Assembly: GCF_040500525.1 (NCBI RefSeq)
Contig: NZ_CP159403.1
Location: 1,643,125-1,707,124, forward strand
DNA from: Azospirillum formosense
GTDB taxonomy: Bacteria > Pseudomonadota > Alphaproteobacteria > Azospirillales > Azospirillaceae
DNA: 64,000 nucleotides
Direction of reading: 5' to 3'
The notes beneath the pieces are model-generated. The model saw only the letters and a program-made list of their open reading frames with translations, was not told the DNA's origin and ran no database searches. The translations under genes were made by a program, and so were the position numbers. Below, one piece after another: positions 23,147 to 31,842 of this stretch; position 1 is the stretch's first letter, and every line of letters starts with the position of its first letter.

Positions 23147-23964
23147 CCTACGAACCGATCGTCCGCGCCGCATTGGCGGAGGACCTCGGGCGGGCCGGCG
23201 ACATCACGACCGACAGCATCGTCCCGGCGGACGCCGTGGCGACGGCGCGGGTGGCTGCGCGCAAGGACGGGCGCGTCGCCGGGCTGGAGGTCGCCCTGTC
23301 CGCCTTCCGCATGCTCGACCCGGCGGCGGAGCTGCGGGTGGAGCATGGCGACGGCGCCGACGTGGTCCCCGGCGCCACCATCGCCACCGTGACGGCCCGC
23401 GCCCGCGCGCTGCTGACGGCGGAGCGCACGGCGCTGAACCTGCTGGGCCGCCTGTCCGGCATCGCCACGGCCACCCGCGCGCTGGTGCGCGAGGTCGAGG
23501 GGACCCGCGCCCGCATCGTCTGCACCCGCAAGACCACGCCCGGCCTGCGCGTCCTGGAGAAGCAGGCGGTGCGGCTGGGCGGCGGCTTCAACCACCGCTT
23601 CGGGCTCGACGACGCGGTCCTGGTCAAGGACAACCACATCGCCGTGGCCGGCGGCATCCGCCCGGCGGTGGAGCGCGTCCGCGCCGCCATCGGCCACATG
23701 GTGAAGGTGGAGGTGGAGGTCGACACGCTGGATCAGCTTGAGGAGCTGCTGGCCCTGCCGGTCGACGTCGTCCTGCTCGACAACATGGACCCGCCGACGC
23801 TGCGCCGCGCCGTCGCCATGGTGGACGGCCGCATGGTGACGGAGGCGTCGGGCAACGTCACCCTGTCCACCGTGCGGGCCATCGCCGAGTCGGGGGTGGA
23901 CATGATCTCGGTCGGCTGGCTGACCCACAGCGCGCCGAACCTGGACGTCGGGCTGGACATGTAG
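23131..23964 (+). CDS. nadC: Nicotinate-nucleotide pyrophosphorylase (quinolinate phosphoribosyltransferase)
   Basis: A 277-residue enzyme that turns quinolinate and PRPP into nicotinate mononucleotide. Typical segments are EDLGRAGDITTDSIV (about 17-31), ERTALNLLGRLSGIAT, CTRKTTPGLRVLEKQAVRLG and GLDDAVLVKDNHI, with the C-terminal VTEASGNVTLSTV and the DMISVGWLTHSAP phosphate-binding end. It completes the de novo NAD pathway in this operon. Confidence 0.95.
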   Translation: MLHPLTYEPIVRAALAEDLGRAGDITTDSIVPADAVATARVAARKDGRVAGLEVALSAFRMLDPAAELRVEHGDGADVVPGATIATVTARARALLTAERTALNLLGRLSGIATATRALVREVEGTRARIVCTRKTTPGLRVLEKQAVRLGGGFNHRFGLDDAVLVKDNHIAVAGGIRPAVERVRAAIGHMVKVEVEVDTLDQLEELLALPVDVVLLDNMDPPTLRRAVAMVDGRMVTEASGNVTLSTVRAIAESGVDMISVGWLTHSAPNLDVGLDM

Positions 23965-24127
23965 GGCGGGCGATGCAGGGTGCCGCCGGTGGCAACAGCG
24001 GCCGGCCCTGCGTTTGCCCGCATCCGAACGTCAGCGGTGAAGGACGCCGCCTGCCCCGGCCGCGGCGCCTCCACCTCCGTCGCCCCTCTGCCTCAGGGAC
24101 GGGATCGAGCCTGGGAAGCGGTGGGCA

Positions 24128-24304
24128 TCACTCCGCCGGGGGGCCCATGAAGTCGCGGTACTGCACGGTGTTGTCCTTGCTCAGCCGGACCGAGGGCGCG
24201 GCGAACGTCTGATCGGCGGTGCGGCCCAGCGTGCCTTCCAGAATCACGCTGGCGCCGATGGCGAGGACGACGGCGGCGGCCAAAGCCATTCCGAACGCTT
24301 TCAT
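24128..24304 (-). CDS. Small membrane-anchored protein coupled to glf
   Basis: A 58-residue protein with one N-terminal hydrophobic segment (about 4-23) and a short polar tail ending RDFMGPPAE. The start ATG (24302-24304) overlaps the TGA of glf in an ATGA junction, so it is translated with the mutase. No family is recognised. It may be an inner-membrane or exported accessory of surface-polysaccharide synthesis, but only the coupling supports that. Confidence 0.55.
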   Translation of the reverse strand: MKAFGMALAAAVVLAIGASVILEGTLGRTADQTFAAPSVRLSKDNTVQYRDFMGPPAE

Positions 24305-25557
24305 GACGCTTCCCTCCTGCTGTGCACCGGAGCGGCCGGTGGAGCAGCGCCGATCCCGGAGATGCCGCGCGCGCCCTCCGCCACCGTACCCTCGGCCTTG
24401 GCGATGCGGGTGTAGAGCGCCAGCGCCTGCGCCACGACCTGATCCATGTTGTAGTAGCGGTAGGTCGCCAGCCGCCCGACGAAATGGACGTTCGGCGTCG
24501 CGTCGGCCAGCTCCTGGTACTTGCGGTACAAGGCGGCGTTTTCCGCGCGGGGGATCGGGTAGTAGGGATCGCCCTCCGCCGACGGGTATTCGTAGGTCAG
24601 GCTGGTTCGCGGGTTCGTCTGGCCGGTCAGGTGCTTGTATTCGGTGATGCGGGTGTGCGGCACGTCCTCGCCGGGGTAGTTCACCACCGCGACGGGCTGG
24701 AACCACTCCTGGTCGACCGTCTCGTGCCGGAAGGTCAGCGAGCGGTAGGGCAGCTTGCCGAAGCGGTGCCCGAAATACTCGTCCACCGGTCCGGTGAAGA
24801 TCAGGTTGCGGTAGCGCGCGTCGCGCACCACGTCGCGGAAATCGACGCCCAGGCGGATGGTGATGTTCGGGTGGTCGAGCATGTTCTCGAACATCCGCGT
24901 GTAGCCGTGCAGCGGCATCTTCTGGAAGCTGTCGCCGAAATAACGGTCGTCGTCGTTGGTCCGCGTCGGCACGCGGGCGGTGACCGCCTTGTCGAGGTCG
25001 GACGGGTCGAGGCCCCATTGCTTGCGGGTGTAGCCGCGGAAGAACTTCTCGTACAGCTCCCGCCCGACCGCGCCGACCACCACGTCCTCCGACGTGCGAA
25101 CCTCGGCCACCGGTTCCGCCCGGCTTTTGAGGAACTCCGCCACGCCGGCCTCGTCGAGGTCCAGCCCATAGAGCCGGTTGACCGTCGTCCGGTTGATGGG
25201 GATGGGCACGAGCTGCCCGTCGACATGGGCCAGCACCCGGTGTTCGTAGGGACGCCACTGGGTGAAGCGCGACAGGTAATCCGCCACCGGCTGCGAATTG
25301 GTGTGGAAGATGTGCGGGCCGTAGCGATGGATCAGCACGCCCGCGTCGTCATGATGGTCGTAGGCGTTGCCGCCGATGTGCGGGCGCCGGTCGATCAGCA
25401 GCACCCGCTTGCCCAGCCCCGCCGCCAGCCGTTCCGCCAGCACGCTGCCGGCGAATCCCGCCCCGACGATCAGATAATCGAAGACCGCCGGCCCGTCCGT
25501 CCGCCCCACGTAAGCCGGCCCCGTAGATGCCGGAACCGCCCCATCGAAATCACGCAT
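24301..25557 (-). CDS. glf: UDP-galactopyranose mutase
   Basis: A 418-residue flavoenzyme interconverting UDP-galactopyranose and UDP-galactofuranose. The FAD motif YLIVGAGFAGSVLAERLA starts at about residue 28, after a short variable lead. Further motifs are RRPHIGGNAYDHHD, RYGPHIFHTN, NRTTVNRLYG, FFRGYTRKQWG and the substrate-site YYPIPR near 320. The length agrees with the family, allowing for the extra N-terminal 25 residues. It implies galactofuranose in a surface glycan. No other galactofuranose gene is nearby. Confidence 0.93.
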   Translation of the reverse strand: MRDFDGAVPASTGPAYVGRTDGPAVFDYLIVGAGFAGSVLAERLAAGLGKRVLLIDRRPHIGGNAYDHHDDAGVLIHRYGPHIFHTNSQPVADYLSRFTQWRPYEHRVLAHVDGQLVPIPINRTTVNRLYGLDLDEAGVAEFLKSRAEPVAEVRTSEDVVVGAVGRELYEKFFRGYTRKQWGLDPSDLDKAVTARVPTRTNDDDRYFGDSFQKMPLHGYTRMFENMLDHPNITIRLGVDFRDVVRDARYRNLIFTGPVDEYFGHRFGKLPYRSLTFRHETVDQEWFQPVAVVNYPGEDVPHTRITEYKHLTGQTNPRTSLTYEYPSAEGDPYYPIPRAENAALYRKYQELADATPNVHFVGRLATYRYYNMDQVVAQALALYTRIAKAEGTVAEGARGISGIGAAPPAAPVHSRREAS

Positions 25558-25681
25558 AAGGTCTGCCTTCCTCGTCCTGCCAAAAGGCGGACGAGGGGGC
25601 ACACCGTCCGGCGCCCCACCCGTCCGCACATCCTGCGAACGGTGGAACCCGCCGGTGGTTCCGGACGAAGACGGTTGAGAC

Positions 25682-25706
25682 GGAGGTACCGAAGCTAGGT
25701 ACCTCC
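25682..25706 (-). terminator. Hairpin downstream of guaC
   Basis: A perfect 9-bp inverted repeat, GGAGGTACC and GGTACCTCC, with a 7-nt loop lies just after the guaC stop. There is no clear U-tract, so it may be a weak terminator or a 3'-end stabiliser. Confidence 0.5.
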
Positions 25707-25713
25707 CGCGGCG

Positions 25714-26757
25714 TCAGCCTCCGAAGACGGTGTTGAGCTGCGCGCCGACGCGGACGAAGGTGGTCCGCTTCGACACCTCCTTCAGCTTGGTGGCGCCGAT
25801 GTAGGTCATCATGCTGCGCACGCCGCCCATGATCTCCTGCATCGTGCCGTCGATCGGTCCGCGGTAGGGGACCTCCACGGTCTTGCCCTCCGACGCGCGG
25901 TAGGAGGCGACGCCGCCCGCGTACTTGTGCATCGCCGTGTCGGACGACATGCCGTAGAAGGTCATCGCCACCGGCACCTTGCGCCCGTCGCGCTCCTCGT
26001 AGCGGATGTCGCCCTCGCACTCGTCATGGCCCGCCAGCATGCCGCCGAGCATCACGAAGTCTGCACCGGCGCCGTAGGCCTTGGAGATGTCGCCCGGCAC
26101 CGTGCAGCCGCCGTCGCCGCAGACCTGCCCCTTCAGCCCGTGGGCGGCGTCGGCGCATTCGATGATGGCGGAGAGCTGCGGATAGCCGACGCCGGTCATC
26201 TTGCGCGTCGTGCAGACCGACCCCGGCCCGATGCCGACCTTGATGATGTCGGCGCCGGCGAGCACCAGCGCCTCGGTCATGTCGCCGGTCACCACGTTGC
26301 CGGCCATGATGACCATGTCCGGGTTCTCCGTCCGCAACCGGCCGATGACGCGCACGAAGCGCTCCGTGTAGCCGTTGGCGACGTCGAGGCAGAGCTTGGC
26401 CACCGGGGCCTTGGCCTTCACCGCCTGGAACTTGTCGTAGTCGGCTTCCGTCGTGCCCAGCGAATAGAAGACGTTGGCCGTGTCCTCGTCGCGGAAGAAG
26501 GGGATCAGGGCCTCGGCCGGGTAGTGCTTGTGCAGCGCGGTCATGGCGCCGAAGCGCGACAGGGCGCGGGCAACGGCCATGGTGCCGACCACGTCCATGT
26601 TGGCCGCGATCAGCGGGAAGCCCGTCCATTCCAGCCCGCTGTGGACGAAGCGGAAGGTCCGCTCGATGTCCACGTCGTTGCGGCTTTCCAGGGTGCTGCG
26701 CTTCGGGCGGATCAGCACGTCCTTGAAGTCCAGCTTCAGATCGTTCTCGATGATCAC
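25714..26757 (-). CDS. guaC: GMP reductase
   Basis: A 347-residue (beta/alpha)8 enzyme of the IMPDH/GMPR family, the same length as E. coli GuaC. It converts GMP to IMP with NADPH. Motifs are LDFKDVLIRPKRSTLESR (about 9-26), PLIAANMDVVGT, ADIIKVGIGPGSVCTTR with the catalytic Cys, DGGCTVPGDISKA, and FYGMSSDTAM with EGKTVEVPYRGP, typical of GMP reductase rather than IMP dehydrogenase. No CBS domains are present. It lies next to purine breakdown genes but is separated from them by a palindromic element. Confidence 0.93.
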   Translation of the reverse strand: MIIENDLKLDFKDVLIRPKRSTLESRNDVDIERTFRFVHSGLEWTGFPLIAANMDVVGTMAVARALSRFGAMTALHKHYPAEALIPFFRDEDTANVFYSLGTTEADYDKFQAVKAKAPVAKLCLDVANGYTERFVRVIGRLRTENPDMVIMAGNVVTGDMTEALVLAGADIIKVGIGPGSVCTTRKMTGVGYPQLSAIIECADAAHGLKGQVCGDGGCTVPGDISKAYGAGADFVMLGGMLAGHDECEGDIRYEERDGRKVPVAMTFYGMSSDTAMHKYAGGVASYRASEGKTVEVPYRGPIDGTMQEIMGGVRSMMTYIGATKLKEVSKRTTFVRVGAQLNTVFGG

Positions 26758-26795
26758 CGGCGGGTCGTCCTTGTCCTGTAAATGCCTGCTTTCAG

Positions 26796-26957
26796 GCCCC
26801 CTCCCCAGCCCTCCCCCGCTCTCGGCGGACCAAAGGTCCGCCTGCCGCGTCAGCGCAAACCTTTGGTTTGCGCGAGAGCTTCGCGGGAGAGGGTGCCTTC
26901 CGCGAAGCGGCGGCAGTCCCCTCCACCTCGCAGAGGGGGAGGGTTAGGGAGGGGGCA
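26796..26957. repeat. GC-rich palindromic element, long form, copy 6
   Basis: Opposite orientation to copy 4: GGCGGACCAAAGGTCCGCC comes first, then GCGCAAACCTTTGGTTTGCG, inside CCCTCCC/GGGAGGG outer arms. It separates guaC from the M20 gene and can form long hairpins in either transcript. Confidence 0.85.
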
Positions 26958-26990
26958 ACGTCAGCGCCGACGCGCCTTCGCAGAATTCGC

Positions 26991-28223
26991 TCACCCCTCG
27001 CCCAGCAGATCCAACAGCGACAGGGCCACAACCTCCGTCGCCTTGAACAGGTCGGACAGCGGCAGGCGCTCGTCGGCGCGGTGGGCGTTGGCCTCCTCGA
27101 TGGTGTGAGGGCCGGCGCCGAACAGGGCGATGGGCACGCCCGCGTCGGAGTAATGGCGCGCGTCGGTGTAGAGCGGCACGCCCTTGGTCTCCACCGGCTC
27201 GCCCATCACGCGGCTGGCGTGGGCGCAGAGGACGGCGGCCAGCCGGTCGGTGCCGGCCAGCGGGGTCAGCGGGCGGGCCAGCAGGACGCGGCGGACCTCG
27301 ACGCGGGCCTTCGGGAAAGCCTTGACCGCCTCGGCGATGACCGCGCGCAACGTCTCCTCCACCGCCTCCGGCGCCTCCTCCGGGATCATGCGGCGGTCGA
27401 GGCGCAGGGTCACGCGGTCGGGGACGACGTTGGTGTTGATGCCGCCCTTGATCAGCCCGACCGTCAACTGCGGCGAGCCGATGCCCCCCACCGCCGACAC
27501 GGTCTCGGCATAGCCCTTGCGGTGCTCGTAGAGCGCGGCGAGGATCGCCGTCGTCGCCTCCAGCGCGTCGATGCCGGTCATCGGCAGGGCGGCGTGGGCG
27601 GACTTGCCGGTGACCTCGACCTCCAGATGCAGGCAGCCGTTGTGGGCGGTGACGACGCCGTAGCTGAAACCCGCGGCGATGGCGAAGTCCGGCCTGGTCA
27701 GCCCCTCGTCGAGCAGCCATTTCGGCCCGATCTCGCCGCCGGCCTCCTCGTCGTAGGTCAGGTGCAGCTCCACCGTGCCGCGGTCCAGCCCGGCCTTTTC
27801 CAGCGCCAGCAGCGCGTAGGTGTAGGTGACGAAGTCCGACTTCGAGACGGCGACGCCGCGCCCGTACATCCAGCCGTCCACCACCTCCGCCCCGTAGGGG
27901 TCGCGGGTCCAGCCTTCGCCCGGCGGCACCACGTCGCCATGGGCGTTCAGCGCCACCGTCGGCCCGTCGCCGAAGCGGCGGCGCACGATCAGGTTGGTGG
28001 CGGAGATCATGCCGTTGGCCCGCACCAGCTCCGCCGGGACCGGGTGGCGCTCCACGGTCAGCCCCATGGCCTCCAGCAGCGCGGCGGCGCGCTCGGCATG
28101 GGGGGCGCAGTCGCCGGCCGGGTTGTCGGAGGGCACCTTGACCAGCTCGGCCAGGAAGCGGACCTGCTCGTCGCGGGTCTGTTCCAGGAACGCGTGGATG
28201 GCCTGTTTGGCGGCGTCGGTCAT
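26991..28223 (-). CDS. M20-family hydrolase with altered metal site, in the purine-catabolic operon
   Basis: A 410-residue M20 protein. LNAHGDVVPPG and TYDEEAGG keep the first metal ligands and the Glu pair. At the bridging-ligand motif, however, it reads YGRGVAVSKSDF instead of the usual GRG-x-x-D-x-K-G-G; an Asp occurs only after the Lys. The C-terminal TDARHYSDAGVP and GAGPHTIEEANAH are otherwise normal. It overlaps allC by 4 bp, so it probably takes part in ureide breakdown. The substrate is unknown; a changed chemistry or a one-metal site is possible. Confidence 0.75.
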   Translation of the reverse strand: MTDAAKQAIHAFLEQTRDEQVRFLAELVKVPSDNPAGDCAPHAERAAALLEAMGLTVERHPVPAELVRANGMISATNLIVRRRFGDGPTVALNAHGDVVPPGEGWTRDPYGAEVVDGWMYGRGVAVSKSDFVTYTYALLALEKAGLDRGTVELHLTYDEEAGGEIGPKWLLDEGLTRPDFAIAAGFSYGVVTAHNGCLHLEVEVTGKSAHAALPMTGIDALEATTAILAALYEHRKGYAETVSAVGGIGSPQLTVGLIKGGINTNVVPDRVTLRLDRRMIPEEAPEAVEETLRAVIAEAVKAFPKARVEVRRVLLARPLTPLAGTDRLAAVLCAHASRVMGEPVETKGVPLYTDARHYSDAGVPIALFGAGPHTIEEANAHRADERLPLSDLFKATEVVALSLLDLLGEG

Positions 28224-29476
28224 GGTGTCGGGGTCTCGTGCTCGAAGTGGCGGATGATGTCGAGGAGGATGCGCACCGAGAGGTCGGCGTCCTCCACGGT
28301 GATGGATTCGGCGGGGTTGTGGCTGATGCCGCCCTTGCAGCGGACGAACAGCATGCCCATCGGCAGCACGCCGGCGAAGGCCATGGCGTCGTGCCCGGCG
28401 CCGCTGGGCAGCGACAGGGGGCGGACGCCGGCGCGGACCACCGCCGCCTCGATCTGCCGCCGGATGCCGGTGGAGCAGGGGGCGGCCGCCGCGTCGTGGG
28501 TGGTCTCCACCGCCAGATCGACGCCGCGGCGGGCGGCGATGCCCTCGAAGTCGGCGAGGATGGCGGCGCAGGCGTCCCGCCGCACGGCGTCCTCCGGCGC
28601 GCGGACGTCCAAGGTGAAGACGACCTCGCCGGGGATGACGTTGACGGCGCCGGGCTTCGCCTCGATCCGGCCCACCGTCGCCACCAATCCGGCTTCGGGG
28701 GGCCCGGCGTCGGAGGCCGCGGCCACCCGCTCCGCCGCCAGGGTCATCTCGGCGGCGGCGGCCAGCGCGTCGCGGCGCAGCGCCATAGGCACCGTTCCGG
28801 CGTGGCCGGCCATGCCGCGCAGCCGGACGGCGAAGCGCGTCGCGCCGTTGATGGCCGTGACGATGCCGACCGGCAACCCTTCGGCCTCCAGCACCGGCCC
28901 CTGTTCGATATGGACCTCCAGGAAGGCCAGCGCCTCCCCCGGCTTGCGGGCCGCCGTGGCGATGGCCTCGGGGTCGCCGCCGAAGGCGCGCAGCGCGTCG
29001 GCCATGCGCACGCCGTCGCGGTCGCGCGTCTCCAGCGCCGCCCGGTCGAAGCGCCCGGCCACGGCGCGGCTGCCGGTCAGGGTCACCGGGAAGCGCACGC
29101 CCTCCTCGTCGCCGAAGCCCAGCACCTCGACGGCGAAGGGCAGCCGCTCGCCGCGCCGGTCCAGTTCCGCCACCGCGGCGACAGCGGCGAGCACGCCCAG
29201 ATTCCCGTCATACCGGCCGGCGTTGCGCACCGTGTCGATGTGGGAGCCGATCAGCAGGGCCGGCGCGCCCGGCACGGTCCCCTCGTAACGGCCGACCACC
29301 GTGCCCGCCGGGTCCAGCCGGGCGTTCATCCCGGCCTTTCCCATCAGCTCCATCAGCCAGTCCGCGGCGGCCCGGTGCTGGGTCGTCAGGAACAGGCGGG
29401 TCAGCAGACCCGGCTCCTCCGTGAAGCCGGCGAAGGCGTCCAGCCGCGCCATCAGGTCCGCGCCGAACGCCGTCAT
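28220..29476 (-). CDS. allC: Allantoate amidohydrolase-type Zn-dependent hydrolase
   Basis: A 418-residue M20 enzyme of the hydantoinase/carbamoylase group. Metal and catalytic segments are GSHIDTVRNAGRYDGNLG, GFGDEEGVRF and FLEVHIEQGPVLEAEG with the AllC-typical GIVTAINGATRF, then SGAGHDAMAFAG and GGISHNPAE. Between uraD and an M20 gene, allantoate is the expected substrate, releasing ammonia and CO2. Other N-carbamoyl substrates cannot be excluded. It overlaps uraD and the next gene by 4 bp each. Confidence 0.85.
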   Translation of the reverse strand: MTAFGADLMARLDAFAGFTEEPGLLTRLFLTTQHRAAADWLMELMGKAGMNARLDPAGTVVGRYEGTVPGAPALLIGSHIDTVRNAGRYDGNLGVLAAVAAVAELDRRGERLPFAVEVLGFGDEEGVRFPVTLTGSRAVAGRFDRAALETRDRDGVRMADALRAFGGDPEAIATAARKPGEALAFLEVHIEQGPVLEAEGLPVGIVTAINGATRFAVRLRGMAGHAGTVPMALRRDALAAAAEMTLAAERVAAASDAGPPEAGLVATVGRIEAKPGAVNVIPGEVVFTLDVRAPEDAVRRDACAAILADFEGIAARRGVDLAVETTHDAAAAPCSTGIRRQIEAAVVRAGVRPLSLPSGAGHDAMAFAGVLPMGMLFVRCKGGISHNPAESITVEDADLSVRILLDIIRHFEHETPTP

Positions 29477-29982
29477 GGAAGCAAGTCCTTGAGGCGCAGC
29501 CAGGTGATGCGCTCGACCTGGGCCAGCGCGGTGGCGAACTCCTCCTCCGGGCCGTTGGACAGGCGGGTCTCGAAGGCTTCCAGGATCTCGGCGCGGCTGC
29601 GGCCCTTGACCGCCAGGATGAAGGGGAAGCCGAAGCGCGCCTTGTAGGCGTCGTTCAATTCGGTGAAGCGGGCGAACTCCTCGGGCGTGCAGCGGTCGAG
29701 CCCGGCGCTGGCCTGCTCCGCCGTGCTGTCGGCGGTCAGCTCGCCGCGCAGCGCCAGCCGCCCCGCCAGATCGGGGTGGGCGTTCAGCAACGCCAGCTTC
29801 CGGTCATGGCCGGCGGCGCGCAGGACGGCGACCATCGCGGCGTGCAGACCGTCCGCGTCGTCGGGCAGGTTTCTCCCCTGATTGCCGGCGTCCCAGGCGC
29901 CTTCGGCGACCCAGGGCGAATGTTCGAACACGCCGCCGAATCGGGCGACGAAACTTGCACGGTCCATCTCGCTCGGTCGCAT
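29473..29982 (-). CDS. uraD: OHCU decarboxylase
   Basis: A 169-residue enzyme that decarboxylates 2-oxo-4-hydroxy-4-carboxy-5-ureidoimidazoline to (S)-allantoin. Conserved motifs are NAHPDLAGRLA (catalytic His region, about 87-97), SAGLDRCTPEEFARFTELN, Y-x-x-RFGFPFILAVKG and the C-terminal RITWLRLKDLL. ATG 29982 gives the normal family length. It is divergent from uraH, with about 175 bp between starts. Confidence 0.9.
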   Translation of the reverse strand: MRPSEMDRASFVARFGGVFEHSPWVAEGAWDAGNQGRNLPDDADGLHAAMVAVLRAAGHDRKLALLNAHPDLAGRLALRGELTADSTAEQASAGLDRCTPEEFARFTELNDAYKARFGFPFILAVKGRSRAEILEAFETRLSNGPEEEFATALAQVERITWLRLKDLLP

Positions 29983-30157
29983 CCCGGCCTTCCCTGATCG
30001 GTCCCCTGCCCCGCAGCATACCCGCAATCGCCGAGGTCCGCTTTTTCGATCCGTTTGAAAGTCTTTTTGCGCAGGCCCCGTTCGGACCGCGCGGCGGTGC
30101 GGCATGGGGTGCGGTATAAGGTTTCTTCGCGGCATTCCACGGCGAGGAGAGAGACCC

Positions 30158-30520
30158 ATGTCCGGAAGCGGGCGCCTGACCACCCATGTTCTCGACACGA
30201 CGCACGGACGGCCCGGCGCCGGGATCGCCGTCACCCTCTACCGCATCGACGGGGACCGGCGGGAGCGGCTGACCCAAACGCGCACCAACGCCGACGGGCG
30301 CTGCGACGCGCCGCTCCTCGCCGGGGCCGACCTGACGCCGGGGGTCTACGAGCTGGTGTTCGAGGCGGGCGACTATTTCCGCGCCTCCGGCCTGGAGATC
30401 GTCGAGCCCGCCTTCCTCGACGTGGTGCCGATCCGCTTCGGCGTCGCCAGCGCGGACCAGCACTATCACGTGCCGCTGCTCGTCTCCCCCTACAGCTACT
30501 CCACCTACCGGGGAAGCTGA
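30158..30520 (+). CDS. uraH: 5-hydroxyisourate hydrolase (transthyretin-like)
   Basis: A 120-residue enzyme, with no signal peptide, that converts 5-hydroxyisourate to OHCU. It has the signature ends LTTHVLDTTHGRPG and HYHVPLLVSPYSYSTYRGS, with active-site His, Arg and the C-terminal YRGS. ATG 30158 has GAGGAGAGA upstream. Its last 16 bp overlap the 3' end of puuD on the other strand. Confidence 0.94.
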   Translation: MSGSGRLTTHVLDTTHGRPGAGIAVTLYRIDGDRRERLTQTRTNADGRCDAPLLAGADLTPGVYELVFEAGDYFRASGLEIVEPAFLDVVPIRFGVASADQHYHVPLLVSPYSYSTYRGS

Positions 30521-31695
30521 TCGGCCCAGGCGGCGAGCAGGCGGCGCTCCTCCGGCGTGATCCCGGTGACGTTGCCGGGGGGCATCGCGTCGGACAGCGC
30601 CGCCCAGGTCCGGATCTGGGGCGCGTGGCGGCCAATCGCCTCCGCGCTGTCCAGCATCACGCCGCGCGGCGCCACGCCGATCCCCTCCCACACCGGCTGG
30701 GCCGCGTGGCACATGGAGCAGCGGGACAGCACCACCTCCTCCACCTGCGCGAACTCGACCCTGGCCGATGCGGCGGCGGCGCTCTCGCTCCGCGTGCCGG
30801 CGGCGCTCAGGCCCACGATGACGGCGACGCCCGCGGCGGCCACCGCCCAGGTCCACCAGGGCGTCGGCTTGCCGGCGTGGCGGCTGTTGAAGAAGTGGCG
30901 GATCACCGCCCCCACCACCAGAACCACCGCCACGATCACCCAGCTGTAGCGCGTGCCGAAGGCCAGCGGGTAGTGGTTGGAGATCATCAGGAAGACGACC
31001 GGCAGCGTCAGGTAGTTGTTGTGCAGCGACCGCTGCTTGGCCTGCTTGCCCAGCGCCGGGTCGGGCACCTGACCGGCCTTCATGGCGGCCACGGCCTTGG
31101 TCTGGTTGGGGATGATGATGCGGAAGACGTTGGCCGACATCATCGTGCCGATCAGCGCCCCGACATGCAGCATCGCCGCCCGCCCGCTGAAAACGTGGCT
31201 GAGGCCCCAGGCGACCAGCACCAGGAAGACGAAGCCCGCCGCCGCCAGCTTCACGTCGTCCTTGCCCAGCGGCGACTTGCACAGCCGGTCATAGACGTGC
31301 CAGCCCAGCCCCAGGGCGCCCAGGCTGAGCAGCACCGCGCCCCACCAGGGGATGTCCAGCACCGCCGGGTCGATCATGTAGAGCGCGGCGCCGTGGTAGT
31401 AGAGCACCGACAGCAGCGCGAAGCCGCTGAGCCATGTGGCGTAGGCTTCCCATTTGAACCAGGTCAGCTTCTCCGGCAGCTCGGGCGGAGCAACCGTGTA
31501 TTTCATCATGTTGTAGAAGCCGCCGCCGTGGACCTGCCACGCCTCCCCCGCCACCCCGTTGGGCAGGCCGTCGCGCCGCCGCAGGGAGAGGTCGAGGTGG
31601 ATGAAATAGAAGCTCGACCCGATCCAGGCGATGGCCGTGATGACGTGCAGCCAGCGCACCAGAAAGTTGACCCACTCCCAGACGATCGGCTCCAT
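30505..31695 (-). CDS. puuD: Membrane urate hydroxylase PuuD with C-terminal cytochrome c
   Basis: A 396-residue protein. Residues about 1-290 form a helical membrane domain with several His residues (WLHVITAIAWIGSSFYFIHLD shortened, HGGGFYNMMKY, NNYLTLPVVFLMISNHYP). Residues about 310-396 are a cytochrome c domain with heme site CSMCH and a distal Met in DAMPPGN. PuuD proteins oxidise urate to 5-hydroxyisourate and pass electrons to the respiratory chain instead of making peroxide. With uraH and uraD it covers urate to allantoin; xanthine dehydrogenase and allantoinase are not in the window. Confidence 0.92.
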   Translation of the reverse strand: MEPIVWEWVNFLVRWLHVITAIAWIGSSFYFIHLDLSLRRRDGLPNGVAGEAWQVHGGGFYNMMKYTVAPPELPEKLTWFKWEAYATWLSGFALLSVLYYHGAALYMIDPAVLDIPWWGAVLLSLGALGLGWHVYDRLCKSPLGKDDVKLAAAGFVFLVLVAWGLSHVFSGRAAMLHVGALIGTMMSANVFRIIIPNQTKAVAAMKAGQVPDPALGKQAKQRSLHNNYLTLPVVFLMISNHYPLAFGTRYSWVIVAVVLVVGAVIRHFFNSRHAGKPTPWWTWAVAAAGVAVIVGLSAAGTRSESAAAASARVEFAQVEEVVLSRCSMCHAAQPVWEGIGVAPRGVMLDSAEAIGRHAPQIRTWAALSDAMPPGNVTGITPEERRLLAAWADQLPR

Positions 31696-31842
31696 GCGTC
31701 GCGGCCTCTTCCGTTCGGTGATCCTCACCCTGAACTCTACGGTTGCCGCAGCGCAGCGGGGAAGCGGATGCGTGCGCCAGCACTTTCAAAAAAAACGGAA
31801 AGGTGGGAGGGTTCCCCAGGGCGTGTGAGGAAAGGGCCAAGC

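Noticed and set aside
30055..31842. Long plus-strand frame joining uraH region to the LysR gene
   Set aside because: Only the last 311 codons encode a recognisable protein; the rest is antisense to puuD with no motifs.
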